This document shows positions 13,201-16,015 of a stretch of DNA of 16,015 nt, in pieces. The DNA lies in NCBI RefSeq assembly GCF_041687175.1, contig NZ_JAWLCK010000063.1:1-16015 (forward strand), read 5' to 3'. The number at the start of each line of letters is the position of its first letter. The stretch's first letter is position 1. The notes under the pieces are model-generated. The model had not been told where the DNA came from, did no database searches, and saw only the letters and a list, made by a program, of their open reading frames with translations. A program made the position numbers and the translations under genes. Source of the stretch: Lutispora sp041687175. GTDB lineage: Bacteria; Bacillota; Clostridia; Lutisporales; Lutisporaceae.

Positions 13201-14448
13201 ATGAAATCATTGAAAGAAAAAGTGGTTCTAGCTTATTCGGGTGGGCTGGATACTTCGGTTATCATACCATGGTTAAAAGAGAATTATGATTTGGATGTTA
13301 TTGCTTGTTGCGTAGATGTAGGGCAAGGCGATGATCCTAAAGCTATAAGAGAAAAGGCCATAATGAGCGGAGCATCAAAGGTATATGTGGAGGATGTAAA
13401 AAAAGAATTTATAGAGGAATATATTTTTCCTACACTCAAAGCAGGGGCGGTTTATGAAGGAAAATATCTGTTAGGCACATCCTTTGCAAGGCCGCTGATA
13501 GCAAAAAAACTTGTTGAAGTAGCTGAAAAGGAAGGAGCTAATTATATAGCTCATGGTTGCACAGGTAAAGGAAATGATCAAGTTCGTTTTGAGCTTTCGA
13601 TTAAATCCATGAGACCTGATATTAAAATAATTGCACCTTGGAGAATATGGGATATAAAATCCAGGGAGGATGCCATAGATTATGCCCAGAAGAAGGGAAT
13701 ACCCATACCTGTTACCAAGGAAAAACCCTATAGCAGAGATAAAAACATATGGCATCTGAGCCATGAAGGTGGAAATCTTGAGGATACATGGAATGAGCAT
13801 CCTGAAGACATGTATATGATGACTACACCACCTGAGAAGGCACCTGACAAACCTACCTATGTGGAAATAGGCTTTAAAAAGGGAATTCCAGTATCCATAA
13901 ATGGTGTTTACTATGATTCTGTATCCTTATTGGAAAAGCTAAACAAGATTGGTGGAGAAAACGGTATTGGAATTATAGACATGGTAGAAAACAGGCTTGT
14001 TGGCATGAAATCCAGGGGAATATATGAAACTCCAGGCGGAACACTGCTCTATAAGGCTCATAAAGAGCTGGAATATTTGACATTGGACAGAAATACAATG
14101 CAGTTTAAGGATATGGTAGCTCAGAAATATGCTCAATTGGTATATGATGGGCTTTGGTTTACGCCTCTCAGAGAGGCTATGGATGCCTTTGTTGATTCTA
14201 CTCAGGAATACGTTACGGGAGTTGTTAAGCTGAAACTCTATAAAGGATCCTGTACCAATGTGGGGTCAAAATCGCCTTATTCCTTATACAATAAGGATTT
14301 TGCAACATTTGGTGAGGATGATGTATATAATCAAAAAGATGCGGAAGGATTTATAAATTTATTTGGCTTACCTATAACTGTTAGAGCATTGATGAACAAA
14401 AAGAACATGGAGGAAATGCTCGGAACATCGGGCAAGAAGGCAATATGA
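13201..14448 (+). CDS. argG: Argininosuccinate synthase
   Basis: I start it at 13201 (415 aa), eight bases after GGGGAG and at the usual family start 'KVVLAYSGGLDTSVI'; the in-frame extension upstream lies over the promoter. The ATP pyrophosphatase loop is AYSGGLDTS (11-19). 'YLLGTSFARPLIA' (89-101) and 'HGCTGKGNDQVRFE' (118-131) are the citrulline/aspartate-binding signatures. The enzyme joins citrulline and aspartate using ATP, giving argininosuccinate, AMP and pyrophosphate, in the cytoplasm. The length is normal and no key motif is missing. It overlaps argH by four bases (ATGA), so the two are translationally coupled. Upstream ArgR-like boxes suggest repression by arginine. Other arginine genes are not in the window. 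Confidence 0.98.
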   Translation: MKSLKEKVVLAYSGGLDTSVIIPWLKENYDLDVIACCVDVGQGDDPKAIREKAIMSGASKVYVEDVKKEFIEEYIFPTLKAGAVYEGKYLLGTSFARPLIAKKLVEVAEKEGANYIAHGCTGKGNDQVRFELSIKSMRPDIKIIAPWRIWDIKSREDAIDYAQKKGIPIPVTKEKPYSRDKNIWHLSHEGGNLEDTWNEHPEDMYMMTTPPEKAPDKPTYVEIGFKKGIPVSINGVYYDSVSLLEKLNKIGGENGIGIIDMVENRLVGMKSRGIYETPGGTLLYKAHKELEYLTLDRNTMQFKDMVAQKYAQLVYDGLWFTPLREAMDAFVDSTQEYVTGVVKLKLYKGSCTNVGSKSPYSLYNKDFATFGEDDVYNQKDAEGFINLFGLPITVRALMNKKNMEEMLGTSGKKAI

Positions 14449-15821
14449 AGCTATGGGGTGGAAGATTTGAAAAAAATACAAGTCAGTTGGTGGACGCTTT
14501 TCAGAATTCCATCAAATTTGACTGGAGAATGTATAAGCAGGATATAAAGGGCAGCATTGCTCATGCTAGAATGCTAGGCTCTAAAGGAATAATTCCCCAG
14601 GAAGATGCGGATTTGATTATTGATGGCTTATTGGAAATACTTGAAGATATAGAAACAGGAAAAGTTGAATTTAAAGAGGAGGCAGAAGATATTCATATGA
14701 ATATCGAGAGTCTCCTTATACAAAAGATTGGGGATGCAGGTAAAAAGCTTCATACAGGGAGAAGCAGGAATGATCAGGTAGCATTGGATTTCAGGATTTA
14801 TCTGAAGGAAGAAATGAATGAAATAATTCATCTAATTAGGGAGCTTTGCATTATATTATTGAAAAAAGCGGAAGAAAACCTGGAGCTTATAATGCCAGGA
14901 TATACTCATATGCAGAAAGCTCAACCTATAACCCTGGCACATCATATCATGGCATACTTTCACATGTTCTGCCGAGACATGGAAAGATTCTACGATTGCT
15001 ACAGAAGAACAGATATAATGCCCTTGGGAAGCGGTGCCCTGGCAGGCACTACCTATGATTTAGACAGGGAGATGGTGGCTAGGGAACTGAAATTTGAAAG
15101 CATAAGTCAAAACTCCATGGATGCTGTGGCAGATAGAGATTTCGTCATAGAATTTATAGGTTGCTGCTCCATAGTCATGATGCATCTCAGTAGGTTCTGT
15201 GAAGAATTGGTGCTTTGGAACAGCCATGAATTTGGGTACATTGAACTGGATGATTCCATGGCCACAGGAAGCAGCATTATGCCCCAAAAGAAAAATCCTG
15301 ATGTAGCTGAGCTTATAAGAGGCAAGACAGGAAGGGTCTATGGTGATCTTATGGCTATTTTGACCATTATGAAGGCTCTTCCCATGGCATATAACAAAGA
15401 TATGCAGGAGGATAAGGAGGCAGCCTTTGACGCGGCAGATACTGTTAAAAGTTGTATAAATGTGTTTATTCCGATGTTTGATACTATAACTTACAACAAG
15501 GAGAGGATCCGAGAAAAGCTAAAGGAAGGTTTTTTGAATGCTACTGATGCAGCGGATTATCTGGTGGGAAAAGGTGTAGCATTCAGAGATGCCCATGAAG
15601 TCATAGGCAACATGGTAAACTATTGCATTAAGAACAGGAAGGCTTTGGAGGATCTAAGCCTGGAAGAATTCAAGGAGTTCAATTCCGCATTTCAGCCAGA
15701 TATTTATGAGTATATAAAAATGGAGAATTGCGTAATCAGAAGAAATACGATAGGAGGGCCTTCACCAGAAAGAGTTCTGGAGGATATAGAAAAAGGGAAG
15801 AGATTTCTGGGGTTGATTTAA
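14445..15821 (+). CDS. argH: Argininosuccinate lyase
   Basis: The 458-aa protein begins 'KLWGGRFEKNTSQLVDAFQNS', typical of the family. The three conserved regions of the fumarase/aspartase superfamily are present: 'LHTGRSRNDQVALD' (102-115), 'GYTHMQKAQP' (152-161) with its catalytic-region histidine, and the loop signature 'GSSIMPQKKNPD' (275-286). The enzyme forms a homotetramer that cleaves argininosuccinate to arginine and fumarate, the final step of arginine synthesis. Its ATG overlaps the argG stop, with AAGAAGG just upstream inside argG. The fused N-acetylglutamate synthase domain seen in some argH genes is absent. No clear terminator hairpin follows. Confidence 0.98.
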   Translation: MKLWGGRFEKNTSQLVDAFQNSIKFDWRMYKQDIKGSIAHARMLGSKGIIPQEDADLIIDGLLEILEDIETGKVEFKEEAEDIHMNIESLLIQKIGDAGKKLHTGRSRNDQVALDFRIYLKEEMNEIIHLIRELCIILLKKAEENLELIMPGYTHMQKAQPITLAHHIMAYFHMFCRDMERFYDCYRRTDIMPLGSGALAGTTYDLDREMVARELKFESISQNSMDAVADRDFVIEFIGCCSIVMMHLSRFCEELVLWNSHEFGYIELDDSMATGSSIMPQKKNPDVAELIRGKTGRVYGDLMAILTIMKALPMAYNKDMQEDKEAAFDAADTVKSCINVFIPMFDTITYNKERIREKLKEGFLNATDAADYLVGKGVAFRDAHEVIGNMVNYCIKNRKALEDLSLEEFKEFNSAFQPDIYEYIKMENCVIRRNTIGGPSPERVLEDIEKGKRFLGLI

Positions 15822-15853
15822 TAATGAATTGGACAATACAGCATTTTCATTAG

Positions 15854-15882
15854 TTGAAATAAGTTATCATTTAGAGTATATT
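15854..15882 (+). promoter_or_regulatory. Promoter of the gene at the right edge
   Basis: TTGAAA (15854-15859) and TATATT (15877-15882) are exactly 17 bases apart in the gap after argH, pointing toward the partial gene. Confidence 0.55.
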
Positions 15883-15959
15883 AACAATGAGGATACTTTT
15901 CATGACTATTCTACGCTGTATTTGTTCCAATTTATTATTATTATGTGGAGGCTGTTGCT

Positions 15960-16015
15960 GTGATTAATGTTATTATGGGTCAGAAATCTGTCCTAGTGCC
16001 GATGACGGAAGAAGA
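15960..16015 (+). CDS. Start of an unidentified gene, cut by the window edge
   Basis: A GTG at 15960 follows GGAGG (15947-15951) by eight bases and opens a frame that runs off the window: about 18 residues, reading 'INVIMGQKSVLVPMTEE'. That is too little to name a family; an acetyltransferase-like start is conceivable but unsupported. It has its own promoter, so it is not clearly part of the argGH operon. Confidence 0.6.
   Translation, partial: MINVIMGQKSVLVPMTEE

Overview
The window looks like an AT-rich Firmicute chromosome, most likely an anaerobic member of the class Clostridia. This rests on strong purine-rich ribosome binding sites (GGAGG types) before nearly every gene, frequent non-ATG starts, a stand-alone bioY with a Gram-positive-type BirA operator, a MocR regulator, a PerR/Fur regulator, and an oxygen-sensitive 2-hydroxyacyl-CoA dehydratase-type activase cluster. 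The genus cannot be read from the sequence. No RNA genes, transposases, phage genes or CRISPR arrays were seen.

Region 1 (1-4172) is an islet of five minus-strand genes for exported or membrane-anchored proteins. A 56-bp direct repeat (1-56 and 4114-4169, 54/56 identical) flanks it; the right copy is the leader of the next gene. The genes fall in two units: 3756->2624 (a small secreted protein, then a membrane-anchored protein) and 2393->185 (an SH3 protein, a transpeptidase-like protein that has lost two of its three active-site motifs, and a SurA-N-like protein), ended by a strong hairpin at 104-137. Each unit is preceded by a copy of the same 71-bp element (2453-2523, 3810-3880), which looks like a promoter for an alternative (ECF-like) sigma factor. 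This is the most unusual part of the window and may be a cell-envelope module under one regulator; its function is unknown.

Region 2 (4173-8571, plus strand) holds a family 2 membrane glycosyltransferase, an EamA-type transporter, a MocR regulator whose promoter carries a perfect 12-bp palindrome, and the biotin transporter gene bioY behind a promoter overlapped by a BirA operator.

Region 3 (8809-12401, plus strand) is a tight three-gene cluster: two different DUF2229 proteins and an ATP-dependent activase of the HgdC/BadF family with an extra C-terminal four-cysteine motif. Together they resemble a split form of the very large fused activase proteins. A single-pass membrane protein with a divergent FMN_bind-like domain follows. 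A bidirectional terminator (12421-12450) separates this block from a convergent PerR-like regulator.

Region 4 (13132-16015) contains argG and argH, overlapping by four bases and encoding the last two steps of arginine synthesis, behind a promoter with two ArgR-box-like repeats. A new promoter and the start of an unidentified gene lie at the right edge.
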